Of a stretch of DNA of 64,000 nt, positions 28,330-36,861 are shown in pieces. Origin of the DNA: Flavobacterium psychrotrophum (GTDB lineage Bacteria > Bacteroidota > Bacteroidia > Flavobacteriales > Flavobacteriaceae); the NCBI RefSeq assembly GCF_003403075.1, contig NZ_CP031557.1, positions 1,488,001 through 1,552,000 on the forward strand, read 5' to 3'. The position numbers and the translations under genes are program-made. Position 1 is the stretch's first letter. The number at the start of each line of letters is the position of its first letter. Below the pieces are notes generated by a model that ran no database searches, was not told where the DNA came from, and worked only from the letters and a program-made list of their open reading frames with translations.

Positions 28330-28643
28330 AACAGTTTGATTTTAGGTGTTTTGTAAAGTTCGCAATTGTTATAGTTACATCAGATAAGGTTTAACACCGC
28401 TTTTTGATGTTGTTTCTTACAGTTTTATACTTATTTATTTAATATGCTGTCTTTCAGTGTTTTGTGTGTTGTTGAAAAGCTTACAGATTCAAAGTTTAAC
28501 AAATAATTTACGCCTTAAAAACCTCCGGAGAGCATATTCTGTGTAAATTAGTGATGGCTTAACAGGGATTTACTTATAAAACTATTTTGAGGTTATCATT
28601 AAATCACTGTCAGCTACTAATAATCAACATAAATAATGTTTTT
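28330..28643. other. 314-bp intergenic region, nothing recognised
   Basis: It lies between the divergent small hydrophilic gene and yceI. No reading frame of coding quality, no terminator and no exact TAnnTTTG box in a useful position were seen. Confidence 0.5.
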
Positions 28644-29183
28644 ATGGCTACAAAACACTGGGTTTTAGACCCTGCACATTCAGATATTCATTTTCGCATC
28701 CGCCATCTGGTTATTTCTTCTGTTACGGGTACATTTAAAGTATTTAGCGGAAGGTTTGTAACGCCGCAGCACGATGATTTTTCAGAGGCGTATTTTACCA
28801 TTAAAATTGATGTCTATAGCATAGATACCAATAATCGGGATAGGGACGAACACCTTAAATCGCCCGATTTTTTTAATGCAGATGCGTTTCCTGATATAGA
28901 ATTCCTTTCAACCGAGTTTAAACATATAGAAGGTGATAAGCATACTCTTACCGGAGATCTTACTATTAAAGGCATTACAAAACAGGTAACGCTTGATGTG
29001 TTGTTTGGTGGTGAGGCTAAAGACGGTTTTGGTGTAGAACGTGCCGGTTTTGAAATTAATGGCTTTGTAAATCGCAACGATTTTGGTATTCATGCCAATG
29101 ATGTTACAGAGGCTGGTGGGCTTGTACTGGGCGAAGATATTAAACTACACGCAAACCTGCAGTTTACAAATCAGGTTGATTAA
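28644..29183 (+). CDS. YceI family protein
   Basis: The ATG at 28644 (MATKHWVLDPAHSDIHFRIRH) gives 179 residues and the family-typical start; an upstream extension is not conserved-looking. The pattern WxxDPAHS...FxIxHLxxSxVxGxF, followed by HLKSPDFFNADAFPDIEF and GDLTIKGITKQVTLDV, is the YceI lipocalin-like fold that binds isoprenoid or lipid ligands. There is no signal peptide, so this member is cytoplasmic, unlike E. coli YceI. It is monocistronic and convergent with the WYL regulator. Confidence 0.93.
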   Translation: MATKHWVLDPAHSDIHFRIRHLVISSVTGTFKVFSGRFVTPQHDDFSEAYFTIKIDVYSIDTNNRDRDEHLKSPDFFNADAFPDIEFLSTEFKHIEGDKHTLTGDLTIKGITKQVTLDVLFGGEAKDGFGVERAGFEINGFVNRNDFGIHANDVTEAGGLVLGEDIKLHANLQFTNQVD

Positions 29184-29199
29184 TTAAAGATATTTATTT

Positions 29200-29253
29200 A
29201 ATCAGGCAGGCATTAAGCACTCTAACAAAATGCTATCTACTGCTTGCCTGATT
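29200..29253. terminator. Inverted repeat between convergent genes, possible bidirectional terminator
   Basis: AATCAGGCAGGCA at 29200-29212 pairs with TGCTTGCCTGATT at 29241-29253, one wobble, with a 28-nt loop. T runs are weak on both sides, so the terminator role is uncertain. Confidence 0.45.
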
Positions 29254-29256
29254 AAC

Positions 29257-30243
29257 TTATCCATTGAAATTTTCTACAGCGGGAGCTATACCTAATCCGT
29301 TCTTTTCAATAATTTTTTCAACTAAAGCAGTTGTCTTTTCCTTAAGCCACAACGGCTCTACAATTTCAGCGCAGTCTGCAAACATCATAAACCATCTCAG
29401 AAGTCCTTCTTCTGCCCAATGGGTTACAAAAGTCATTTCGATATTGTCTCCATTTTCAACTTCAGATACGAAACCATAAAAGTGTTTCCTATCCTGTATA
29501 TATGGTACACAGTGTTTTGCTACGCAGAGGATAACTTTTTCCAGCGGGTATTTTTCCCATTCTTTAGGATAAAGCTCACGGTATTCTTTTAAGCTTACAT
29601 GCTCTTGCTGTGCTATATCTGTAAGCTGTATTGCTATAATACGGTCTGTCCTGAACTGGCGGTACATTTCGCGCAGGTGGCAGTAGGCAATTGTATGCCA
29701 GTTATTATCTTCATGAAAAACACCTATAGGCTCAGCAATGCGGTTTGTTACATCATCACTGCCAAAAGCCTTATACGTCATTTGTACTGCTTTTTTCTCC
29801 CCAATGGCTTTTAGCAAAACATCCAAGCTGTTAGTCCCGGCTGGGGTAGCACGGCGGTGGTCGAATGTATCAATATGGTCTTCAAGGTTATTAACCAGAT
29901 CCTTTTCTGTATTGCGCAATACTGCCTTTACCTTATATAATGCCGAAGCAAAATTATCGGTCAGCGCCTTGTCTGAAAATTTTTCCATGAGTTTGCCCGC
30001 GGTAATAAAAGCCATCGCTTCTTCGGGTGTAAACATAACAGGAGGCAGGCGATAGCCGTCTACCAGAGAGTACCCAATACCGGCTTCGCCATATAGTGGT
30101 ACACCGGCTTCTTCCAGCGAACGTATGTCGCGGTATACCGTGCGCAGGCTGATGCTAAAACGGTCAGCAAGGTCCTGCGCTTTTACAACCTTTTTAGATT
30201 GCAGCTGAATTAATATGGCTGTTATGCGGTCAAAGCGGTTCAT
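29257..30243 (-). CDS. HTH/WYL-domain transcriptional regulator (YafY type)
   Basis: The product has 328 residues. An N-terminal winged helix (MNRFDRITAILIQLQSKKVVKAQDLADRF with RTVYRDIRSLEEAGVPLYG) is followed by a WYL domain (KAVQMTYKAF...EPIGVFHEDNNWHTIAYCHLREMYRQFRTDRI) and a WCX extension. WYL proteins sense ligands, often nucleic-acid-derived, and repress or activate neighbouring genes. It precedes the DUF1697 gene on the map and follows it in transcription by 6 bp, so the two form an operon. Confidence 0.92.
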   Translation of the reverse strand: MNRFDRITAILIQLQSKKVVKAQDLADRFSISLRTVYRDIRSLEEAGVPLYGEAGIGYSLVDGYRLPPVMFTPEEAMAFITAGKLMEKFSDKALTDNFASALYKVKAVLRNTEKDLVNNLEDHIDTFDHRRATPAGTNSLDVLLKAIGEKKAVQMTYKAFGSDDVTNRIAEPIGVFHEDNNWHTIAYCHLREMYRQFRTDRIIAIQLTDIAQQEHVSLKEYRELYPKEWEKYPLEKVILCVAKHCVPYIQDRKHFYGFVSEVENGDNIEMTFVTHWAEEGLLRWFMMFADCAEIVEPLWLKEKTTALVEKIIEKNGLGIAPAVENFNG

Positions 30244-30249
30244 AATTGA

Positions 30250-30810
30250 CTATTTAGTATTGCGTTCCTGCAGCATTTCAAGCATCTTGAGTGTGGTATT
30301 CCAGTTGCGTGTGGTAGATTTAAGCCCCATTTTACTTTCAATAAATGAATTTGAAAGTTTAGAATCGGCGGCGCTTTGGGCTAATTTTAAATACATAGTA
30401 GTACCCACGGCTTTAAACTCATCGTTACTACGGTTATATTTTTTCATCTGGTCAAGTCCCTGTGTAGTGGCCTCGCCTGAAAGAAACGTAACAAAATACT
30501 TTTTAATGCCCGATGGCTCTGGTTCGCGCTTTGTGTAAGGGTTGTTATCTACAGCTTTTTCCAGATCGGTTTCGTCAAGTATAAAGGTAAAAACGTCGTG
30601 CCCATACTCTTTATATAAAAGTACTTCTATAGCGCGGCCCACCTTAGCTTTATCTGTTTCGTCCATATCAAAAACAACATTGCCACTTTGTATGTAAGTA
30701 GCCACGTTGTTAAATCCGTTGGTTTCCATTAGCTTACGCAGGTGTTCCATTTTAATGACGTTATGGCCACTAACGTTAACGGCGCGAAATAAGGCTAGGT
30801 ATGAGGGCAT
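30250..30810 (-). CDS. DUF1697 domain protein
   Basis: The product has 186 residues. MPSYLALFRAVNVSGHNVIKMEHLRKLMETNGFNNVATYIQSGNVVF is the standard start of DUF1697 proteins, split here by eye into the alpha/beta core. Members are cytoplasmic and of unknown function. It is the first gene of a two-gene operon with the WYL regulator and is divergent from rlmD. Confidence 0.9.
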   Translation of the reverse strand: MPSYLALFRAVNVSGHNVIKMEHLRKLMETNGFNNVATYIQSGNVVFDMDETDKAKVGRAIEVLLYKEYGHDVFTFILDETDLEKAVDNNPYTKREPEPSGIKKYFVTFLSGEATTQGLDQMKKYNRSNDEFKAVGTTMYLKLAQSAADSKLSNSFIESKMGLKSTTRNWNTTLKMLEMLQERNTK

Positions 30811-30834
30811 GTTATTTGGAATAATGATTAATTA

Positions 30835-30842
30835 CAAATTTA
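30835..30842 (-). promoter_or_regulatory. Candidate -7 box for the DUF1697-WYL operon
   Basis: TAAATTTG on the minus strand, an exact TAnnTTTG match 25 bp before the ATG. A TTG sits 15 bp further upstream, closer than usual. Confidence 0.45.
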
Positions 30843-30865
30843 TTTAAATTTAATGACCAATAACG

Positions 30866-30873
30866 TATTTTTG
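30866..30873 (+). promoter_or_regulatory. Candidate -7 box of rlmD
   Basis: TATTTTTG, an exact TAnnTTTG match ending 4 bp before the ATG, which implies transcription starting at or next to the start codon, so a nearly leaderless transcript. Confidence 0.4.
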
Positions 30874-30877
30874 CGCC

Positions 30878-32293
30878 ATGGGAAAAAGAAAAACGACAGA
30901 CAAGATTGTTTTTACAAATGTAGATGTGCTTGATGCCGGCGCTAAAGGCGTATCGGTAGCTAAGGCACCAGATGGCAAAGTTATATTTATACCTAATGTA
31001 GTGCCGGGCGATGTTGTAGATATACAAACGTTTAAAAAACGTAAAGCCTATTATGAGGGTAAGGCCATACATTTTCATGAATACAGTGCAGACAGGGTAA
31101 TACCCCAGTGTCAGCATTTTGGGTCGTGTGGTGGCTGTAAATGGCAAAACATGCAGTATGAAAAGCAGCTTTTTTACAAAAACCGTGAGGTATTTAACCA
31201 CCTTAAGCGCATAGGTAAGGTAGAACTACCCGAATTTGAGCCTATTAAAGGCAGCGAAAAGCAGTTTTATTATCGTAATAAAATGGAGTTCTCATTCTCT
31301 AATGCACGCTGGATAACCGAAGAGGAATCTAAAAGTGGCGAGGAGATTGATAACCGTAACGCGCTTGGTTTCCACATTCCGCGTATGTGGGATAAGATAC
31401 TAGACATAAACCATTGCCACCTTCAGGAAGACCCGAGCAACATGATACGCAACTCGGTTCGTGAGTTTGCTATTAAGCACGACCTGGCGTTTTTTAACCC
31501 ACGCGAGCATAGCGGCCTTTTGCGCACGCTTATGATACGTACGGCAAGTACCGGAGAGATCATGGTATTGATACAGTTCTTTGATAATAATAAAGAAGAA
31601 CGAGAGCTGATACTTAACCATCTTGCAGAGCAGTTTCCTAGTATTACATCATTACAGTATGTGGTTAACCAAAAAGCTAACGACACGCTGTATGACCAGG
31701 ATATAAAACTCTTTAAAGGTCGTGACTATATATTAGAGCAAATGGAGGGCCTTAGCTTTAGCATAAACGCTAAGTCTTTTTACCAGACTAATAGCGATCA
31801 GGCTTATGAGCTGTACAGCATAACCCGCGATTTTGCCGGCCTTACCGGAGAAGAACTGGTATATGACCTTTATACAGGTACGGGTACCATAGCCCAGTTT
31901 GTATCGCGCAAAGCAAAAAAAGTGGTAGGGGTAGAGGCAGTGCCGGAGGCTATTGCTGATGCTAAAGAAAACGCAAGGCGCAATAATATTATTAATTGTG
32001 AGTTTTTTGTAGGTGACATGAAAGATGTGTTCAATGCAGAATTTATTGAAACACATGGCTATCCTGATGTTATTATTACCGATCCTCCGCGCGATGGTAT
32101 GCATAAAGATGTGGTGGCAGAGATACTGCGTATAGCACCACAAAAAGTGGTGTATGTAAGCTGTAACTCGGCTACACAGGCACGCGACCTGGCGCTTATG
32201 GATGAGGTTTATAAAGTAACACGTGTACGCCCTGTAGATATGTTTCCGCAAACGCACCACGTAGAAAATGTTGTACTTTTAGAAAAAAGATAA
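30878..32293 (+). CDS. rlmD: 23S rRNA (uracil-C5)-methyltransferase, RlmD/RumA family
   Basis: The product has 471 residues. An N-terminal TRAM domain is followed by the iron-sulfur cysteine set CQHFGSCGGCKWQNMQY, the SAM-binding motif YDLYTGTGTIAQF, DPPRDGMH, and the catalytic VVYVSCNSATQARDL (nucleophile Cys). It methylates a uracil of 23S rRNA (U1939 in E. coli) or a related site. The two following envelope genes are close behind, a synteny I recall in Flavobacteriaceae. Confidence 0.92.
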   Translation: MGKRKTTDKIVFTNVDVLDAGAKGVSVAKAPDGKVIFIPNVVPGDVVDIQTFKKRKAYYEGKAIHFHEYSADRVIPQCQHFGSCGGCKWQNMQYEKQLFYKNREVFNHLKRIGKVELPEFEPIKGSEKQFYYRNKMEFSFSNARWITEEESKSGEEIDNRNALGFHIPRMWDKILDINHCHLQEDPSNMIRNSVREFAIKHDLAFFNPREHSGLLRTLMIRTASTGEIMVLIQFFDNNKEERELILNHLAEQFPSITSLQYVVNQKANDTLYDQDIKLFKGRDYILEQMEGLSFSINAKSFYQTNSDQAYELYSITRDFAGLTGEELVYDLYTGTGTIAQFVSRKAKKVVGVEAVPEAIADAKENARRNNIINCEFFVGDMKDVFNAEFIETHGYPDVIITDPPRDGMHKDVVAEILRIAPQKVVYVSCNSATQARDLALMDEVYKVTRVRPVDMFPQTHHVENVVLLEKR

Positions 32294-32309
32294 TAGAACC
32301 ACCTGCCTG

Positions 32310-32837
32310 ATGAAAAAACTTATTGGTTGCATACTTGTTCTTTGTGTCACAGCCATCTACCTTATCAGTTGTGAAAAGGATGATATATGTGCAGAAACTA
32401 CGCCTACTACACCAAACATGATTGTGTCTTTTTATTATAATGATAACAGGACATCTTATAACCATGTAACTAACCTGCAGTATTATGAAGTAGACAATGA
32501 GCAAAATATCATTTCTGTAGGAACTGTAGATAGTACCAGGGTGCCACTTCGCGTTGATGCAAACCACACAAAATGGGCTTTTGTTTTTAACCAGGTTGTA
32601 GCTAATGGAATTGATAAAAGAACTGACTATGTAGATTTTAAATATACAGTATGGCAGGAGTTTGTATCGCGTGCCTGTGGCTATAAAACCCAGTTTTTAC
32701 TCGATCAGGACAATCCGCGTGGCAGTAACCCTGTTGTTACCGATGGCGATGGTAAAGGACGCTGGATACAGGGTATTGAAATTGTAAGAGACAGTATAAC
32801 AGACGAAAACGAGGCGCATGTTAAAGTATATTTTTAG
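32310..32837 (+). CDS. DUF6452-type lipoprotein
   Basis: The product has 175 residues with a lipobox YLISC in MKKLIGCILVLCVTAIYLIS-C. The paired cysteines (DDICAETTPTTP and RACGYKTQFLL) and the position directly behind rlmD and before the DUF6048-like gene fit the DUF6452 family. It should sit in the outer membrane or periplasm; function unknown. Its end overlaps the next gene by 20 bp. Confidence 0.75.
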   Translation: MKKLIGCILVLCVTAIYLISCEKDDICAETTPTTPNMIVSFYYNDNRTSYNHVTNLQYYEVDNEQNIISVGTVDSTRVPLRVDANHTKWAFVFNQVVANGIDKRTDYVDFKYTVWQEFVSRACGYKTQFLLDQDNPRGSNPVVTDGDGKGRWIQGIEIVRDSITDENEAHVKVYF

Positions 32838-33588
32838 GCTTATTATACTTCTTCCTGTTATTGCCTTAGGTCAGCAGGATTTGAAAGTAGAAAAAATGGA
32901 TACTGTGCAGGCACCGGTTTCTGTGCTACCTACCCAGCAGCGTTATGGCCTTAGGGTAGGTGTAGACTTGCACCGCCTTACACGATCTTTTTATGACGAT
33001 GGCTTTAGGGCAATAGAAGTTGTGGGCGATTTCAGGCTGAATAAAAAACTCTATGCTGCTGCAGAGCTTGGCAATGTTGATTATACTGTAGACGACCGAC
33101 AGCTAAATTTTACTACAAAGGGCAGCTATCTTAAAATAGGGCTTGATGTTAACGCATATGAGAACTGGCTGGATATGGAAAACATGATTTACTTTGGTTT
33201 CCGTTATGGTTTTTCTACTTTTAATCATACTCTCAATTCCTATACGATATACCAAAACAGCGATGTGGGTAATGCCGAAGGACAGGGGAATTATTTTGAA
33301 GATGTAACGGTACAGTCTGGCGAAAAATTCAGTGGGCTTTCTGCGCATTGGGTAGAATTGGTGGGTGGTGTTAAGGCAGAACTTTTTGCAAACATCTATC
33401 TTGGTTTTAGTGTTCGCATCAATAGCCTTATTAGTAATAAAAAGCCTAAAGAATTTGATAACCTTTACATCCCGGGGTTTAACCGTACGTATGATGGAAG
33501 TTTTGGTGTAGGATTTAATTATACGCTTTCTTATCTTATTCCGTTATATAAGAAAACAGAGGTAGAGAAACAGGCTAAGAAAAAATAA
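32818..33588 (+). CDS. DUF6048-type outer-membrane protein
   Basis: The product has 256 residues. A signal peptide (YIFRLIILLPVIALGQ) is followed by a barrel-like series of strands (RYGLRVGVDLHRLTRSFYDDGFRAIEVVGDF) and a basic end KKTEVEKQAKKK. It overlaps the DUF6452 gene by 20 bp, so the two are translationally coupled and probably form one envelope complex. No catalytic motif is visible. Confidence 0.75.
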   Translation: MLKYIFRLIILLPVIALGQQDLKVEKMDTVQAPVSVLPTQQRYGLRVGVDLHRLTRSFYDDGFRAIEVVGDFRLNKKLYAAAELGNVDYTVDDRQLNFTTKGSYLKIGLDVNAYENWLDMENMIYFGFRYGFSTFNHTLNSYTIYQNSDVGNAEGQGNYFEDVTVQSGEKFSGLSAHWVELVGGVKAELFANIYLGFSVRINSLISNKKPKEFDNLYIPGFNRTYDGSFGVGFNYTLSYLIPLYKKTEVEKQAKKK

Positions 33589-33637
33589 CAAACAGCCTGT
33601 TAAAAGTTAAAATTCTGTTAAGGTAGATTTAAACCAT

Positions 33638-33645
33638 TATCTTTG
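33638..33645 (+). promoter_or_regulatory. Candidate -7 box upstream of the 79-residue membrane protein
   Basis: TATCTTTG matches TAnnTTTG exactly. It lies 127 bp before the ATG at 33772, so the transcript would have a long leader or encode something small in between. Confidence 0.35.
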
Positions 33646-33771
33646 CCCCGTAAATATGTAGAGGGCAACTGTTTTTTAAACAAGGATATACAATAAATAT
33701 TTAATAATTTTTTAGTTACCCAATTTTTGATATAAAACTACTTTTACGGATTTTGTTTAAATTATCAGGGC

Positions 33772-34011
33772 ATGAAATTATTTTCATTATTACTATCCAT
33801 TATTGTATTTTTTGTATCGCTTTACTTTTTAGTAGGTGAAATAACCTATGGTATATATACTTTTAATGAAGTTATTTATATACTGCTTCTTGTCATTTTA
33901 ATGGTAATATGTGTTACTGGCGTAATTATAAACTGGAGTGTTTTTTCTAAAAAAAGGCGTGGCTCAGTTTATCTTTTTGTGTCAAACAATTTTTCAAAAA
34001 AGGCAAAATAA
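33772..34011 (+). CDS. 79-residue two-helix membrane protein
   Basis: The product has 79 residues. Two hydrophobic helices (about 4-22 and 32-54) surround a short loop GEITYGIYTFNEV; the tail is basic (SKKRRGSVYLFVSNNFSKKAK). No family is recognised. It lies directly before the Ter operon but is separated from it by about 160 bp with a promoter candidate, so it is probably not part of it. Confidence 0.55.
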   Translation: MKLFSLLLSIIVFFVSLYFLVGEITYGIYTFNEVIYILLLVILMVICVTGVIINWSVFSKKRRGSVYLFVSNNFSKKAK

Positions 34012-34110
34012 AATTTTTCTCATTTTTAATCTTTGTGGTTTAAAATAATTTTGACTTTGCTGAAACCCTGTTAAATATAGCCATTGCACACATTCTTAAT
34101 AAAAATTTAA

Positions 34111-34141
34111 TTGTATCTGCACATTTAAAATCCTATATTTA
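34111..34141 (+). promoter_or_regulatory. Candidate promoter of the Ter operon (TTG-N20-TATATTTA)
   Basis: TTG at 34111-34113, 20 bp, then TATATTTA at 34134-34141, one mismatch from TAnnTTTG. The first ATG of the operon follows 30 bp later. Confidence 0.5.
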
Positions 34142-34170
34142 CCGTCATTTATATATTGAAATGTTATAAA

Positions 34171-34881
34171 ATGATGATGCAGGAGTTACCCGAATTATAT
34201 AAATACAAACATATTTCTTTCGATTTGTGGCTTACCCTTATTAAGTCGCACCCGGAATTTAAACCAAAGCGTAATCTTCTTTTCAGAGATTATTTCGCCA
34301 TCAATAAACCTATTGATGCCGTTTCTGCAGTAATACGCAAGTTTGATGTGCTTACAAATTCAATTAACGAAAAAGTATGCCGCAACTTTAACACCTACGA
34401 AATTTATTATCTTATACTCGATGCGCTCGATGTAGACATTAACACGGTTACAGCTACCCATCTTGATGGCTTTTACAAGGCGACAGAAGATTTGCTGATG
34501 CAATATAAGCCTGTATTGCTTTATCCTGAAATTCCTGAACTTTTCAGGCAATTGCACAGCGAAGGTAAAACCATGAATATACTGAGCAATACAGCTTTTA
34601 TAAAAGGAAGTTCGCTTAAAAAGGTATTGACTTCACACGGGCTTGAAGAATATTTTGCCTTTCAGGGATACTCTGATGAAACCGGATATTCTAAGCCGGG
34701 AACTGAGATGTACCAGTATGCCTGGGATAACATCCTTAAAATAGGCGATATTCAAAAACACGAAGTATTGCACGTTGGCGATAATGCCCTGTCTGACCAG
34801 CAGGGAGCCCTGCAATTTGGCTTCGATGCATATTTATTAACCAACCCAATCAATAATGAACCTAAGTTACAGCCTGCATAA
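34171..34881 (+). CDS. HAD-family hydrolase of the Ter operon
   Basis: From the ATG at 34171 the product has 236 residues (neighbouring ATGs at 34174 and 34177 are equally possible). Motif I is SFDLWLTLIKS: the nucleophile Asp is present but the +2 position, Asp in most HAD phosphatases, is Trp. Motif II is MNILSNTAF and motif III/IV are SKPGTEMYQYA and VLHVGDNALSDQQGAL. HADs are recurrent partners in Ter systems, where they are proposed to act with phosphoribosyltransferases in making a nucleoside-like metabolite. Loss of the +2 Asp suggests another hydrolase chemistry or a changed substrate. It overlaps the next gene by 26 bp. Confidence 0.85.
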   Translation: MMMQELPELYKYKHISFDLWLTLIKSHPEFKPKRNLLFRDYFAINKPIDAVSAVIRKFDVLTNSINEKVCRNFNTYEIYYLILDALDVDINTVTATHLDGFYKATEDLLMQYKPVLLYPEIPELFRQLHSEGKTMNILSNTAFIKGSSLKKVLTSHGLEEYFAFQGYSDETGYSKPGTEMYQYAWDNILKIGDIQKHEVLHVGDNALSDQQGALQFGFDAYLLTNPINNEPKLQPA

Positions 34882-35716
34882 AATTACCGATAAAAACAAC
34901 AGCCCGTTTTGCGAGGCAGAGTACAGCAAGTTTAAATTTGGCGATAGTAGCATTGCACAAAAGTTTGCCGATGAACTTTTTGACGGTTTTATAGCAAAGC
35001 ATTCAGATTTAATACTGGCGCACGATGAAGTGGTGATATTGCCAAGCCCGTACCACAGCATACCTACAGCATCTAACTATCTTAGTTCATACTTTAAGCT
35101 AAAGATGAATGCGTTTTTATACACTCATGGTAAAAAGGCATTGTCTGAATCTAAAATATACCGTAACCAGACGTATACTACAGATTATGGTAGCCTAAGC
35201 TTTGCAGACAGGGTAAAACTAATAGCTAACGATACTTACTATATAGACCGTAATTATATTAACGGTAAACTATGCCTGTTTATGGATGACATAAAGATAA
35301 CGGGCAGCCATGAGCTTATCGTTAAAAAAATACTTAATGAGTATGATGTGCAGGGCGAATTTGTATTTGTATATTTCGCTGAGTTAATAAATAAGGACAT
35401 TCATCCTAATATTGAGAATTATTATAATTACTTTTATGTTAAGGATACTGAGAGCCTTGGGGAGGTTATCAATGCGCCGTCGTTTGTGTTTAACACGCGT
35501 ACAGTAAAATACATACTGAAGCTTGAGGAGCCTGAATTTATGGCGTTGCTTGATATTATTAATCCAAATGTACTGCCGCAATTGTTTAACCTGGCGGTTA
35601 GTAATAATTATCATACCATTGAAGATTACAGGGTTAACCTGCATTATATAAACCAAAGTATAACCAATAAAAAATCTAATCATTATGGCTATCAACTTAC
35701 AGAAAGGTCAACGTGA
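34856..35716 (+). CDS. Phosphoribosyltransferase-like protein of the Ter operon
   Basis: The product has 286 residues. The core resembles a type I PRTase: VVILPSPYHSIPTAS near residue 60 and GKLCLFMDDIKITGSHE near 137-153, which matches the hhhhDDhxxTG PRPP-binding loop. The C-terminal third has no recognised motif. Ter systems often carry a PRTase with the HAD upstream; together they are proposed to make a modified base or nucleoside. It overlaps the HAD gene by 26 bp and the first terD by 32 bp, so expression is tightly coupled. Confidence 0.75.
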   Translation: MNLSYSLHKITDKNNSPFCEAEYSKFKFGDSSIAQKFADELFDGFIAKHSDLILAHDEVVILPSPYHSIPTASNYLSSYFKLKMNAFLYTHGKKALSESKIYRNQTYTTDYGSLSFADRVKLIANDTYYIDRNYINGKLCLFMDDIKITGSHELIVKKILNEYDVQGEFVFVYFAELINKDIHPNIENYYNYFYVKDTESLGEVINAPSFVFNTRTVKYILKLEEPEFMALLDIINPNVLPQLFNLAVSNNYHTIEDYRVNLHYINQSITNKKSNHYGYQLTERST

Positions 35717-36239
35717 AACACTTAATGCTCCAAAATTTACCATAGGCTTAGGCTGGGATACAAACACATCTTCTACAGGTGCGGCATTTGATCTTGATGC
35801 CTCGGTATTTGTTATGGGCGATAACAGGAAGCTGCTTGCTGACGAATTTTTTGTATTTTATAACAACCTTACTTCTCCGGATGAGGCGGTACAGCACACG
35901 GGCGATAACCTTACCGGTGAAGGAGATGGAGATGATGAATCTGTAAATGTAGACCTTGCTAAGATAGACCCACGTGCTACAGAGCTTTGTGTGGTAGTAA
36001 CCATACATGATGCTGAAATACGCAAGCAAAACTTTGGACAGGTGCGTAACTCTTATGTGCGTATTGTTGATGCTTCTAACGGAAATGAGCTTGTAAAATA
36101 TGAGCTCGAAGAAGATTTCTCTATTGAAACTGCTGTAGAGTTTGGCCGTATCTATAAAAGAAACGGCGAATGGAAGTTTGAGGCAGTAGGTGTAGGCCAG
36201 CGTGGCGGGCTACAGGAATATTTAAACAAATACAACTAA
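35685..36239 (+). CDS. terD: TerD family protein, copy 1
   Basis: The product has 184 residues with the complete TerD fold: [62 protein letters not shown] (acidic calcium-binding sites) and GRIYKRNGEWKFEAVG. TerD proteins bind calcium and are thought to sense stress or act as a scaffold at the cytoplasmic side of the membrane. It is the canonical, 190-residue type. The sister copy at 38963-39516 is very similar but frameshifted. Confidence 0.95.
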   Translation: MAINLQKGQRETLNAPKFTIGLGWDTNTSSTGAAFDLDASVFVMGDNRKLLADEFFVFYNNLTSPDEAVQHTGDNLTGEGDGDDESVNVDLAKIDPRATELCVVVTIHDAEIRKQNFGQVRNSYVRIVDASNGNELVKYELEEDFSIETAVEFGRIYKRNGEWKFEAVGVGQRGGLQEYLNKYN

Positions 36240-36249
36240 TAAAATTACA

Positions 36250-36858
36250 ATGGCTATAAATTTAGAAAAAGGGCAGCGCATTAACCTTGAAAAAAGCAAC
36301 GGCAGTAAACTACTTAACCTTTGTGTGGGGGTAAACTGGGGTGCTATAGAAAAAAAGGGGTTCTTCAGCACTAAAAAAGAGGCGGTAGACCTTGATGCAA
36401 GCTGCGCCATATATGATGAAGGTAAAAGAAATATTGACACCGTTAGCTTCCGTCAGCTTAAGAGCAACGATCAGGCCATTCGCCATAGTGGCGATGACCT
36501 TACGGGCGACCTTAATGGTAATGATGGCTTAGATAATGAAGTCATTACTGTAGATCTTTCACGCCTTACACCATCTGCAAATTACGTGGCGTTTTTTATA
36601 AACAGCTTCCGCGGGCAGGACTTTAAAGATATTCCGTTTGCATCCATCAGGATTTACGAAGGTACACCAACCCGTGTAAACGAGGTATTTGCCAAGTACG
36701 ACATTGCTAACGAGGCTACTTTTGCAGGCAGTGTATCTATGGTGCTGGGTGTGTTTTATAAAAGAAATGGCGAGTGGAAATTTAATGCTGTAGGCGAACC
36801 TACAACTGATAAAAAATTAGAACAAACCATAGTAACCATTCAACAAAAGTTTCTGTAA
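36250..36858 (+). CDS. TerD-like protein, variant copy 2
   Basis: The product has 202 residues. It starts like TerD ([15 protein letters not shown]) but has LCVGVNWGAIEKKGFFSTKKEAVDLDASC, a form with an inserted loop before the DLDAS strand, and ends IVTIQQKFL instead of the canonical tail. The acidic site HSGDDLTGDLNGNDGLDNE is kept. This is the divergent TerD/TerE-like subfamily that usually pairs with a canonical TerD. It lies 10 bp behind terD copy 1 and is most similar to copy 4 (39575-40234). Confidence 0.9.
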   Translation: MAINLEKGQRINLEKSNGSKLLNLCVGVNWGAIEKKGFFSTKKEAVDLDASCAIYDEGKRNIDTVSFRQLKSNDQAIRHSGDDLTGDLNGNDGLDNEVITVDLSRLTPSANYVAFFINSFRGQDFKDIPFASIRIYEGTPTRVNEVFAKYDIANEATFAGSVSMVLGVFYKRNGEWKFNAVGEPTTDKKLEQTIVTIQQKFL

Positions 36859-36861
36859 GCT

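Noticed and set aside
30812..31201. Minus-strand open frame over the rlmD start
   Set aside because: It overlaps the rlmD N terminus and the divergent promoter region; a shadow frame.
31733..32260. Minus-strand open frame inside rlmD
   Set aside because: It lies fully opposite the conserved methyltransferase domain; no domain or start context supports it.
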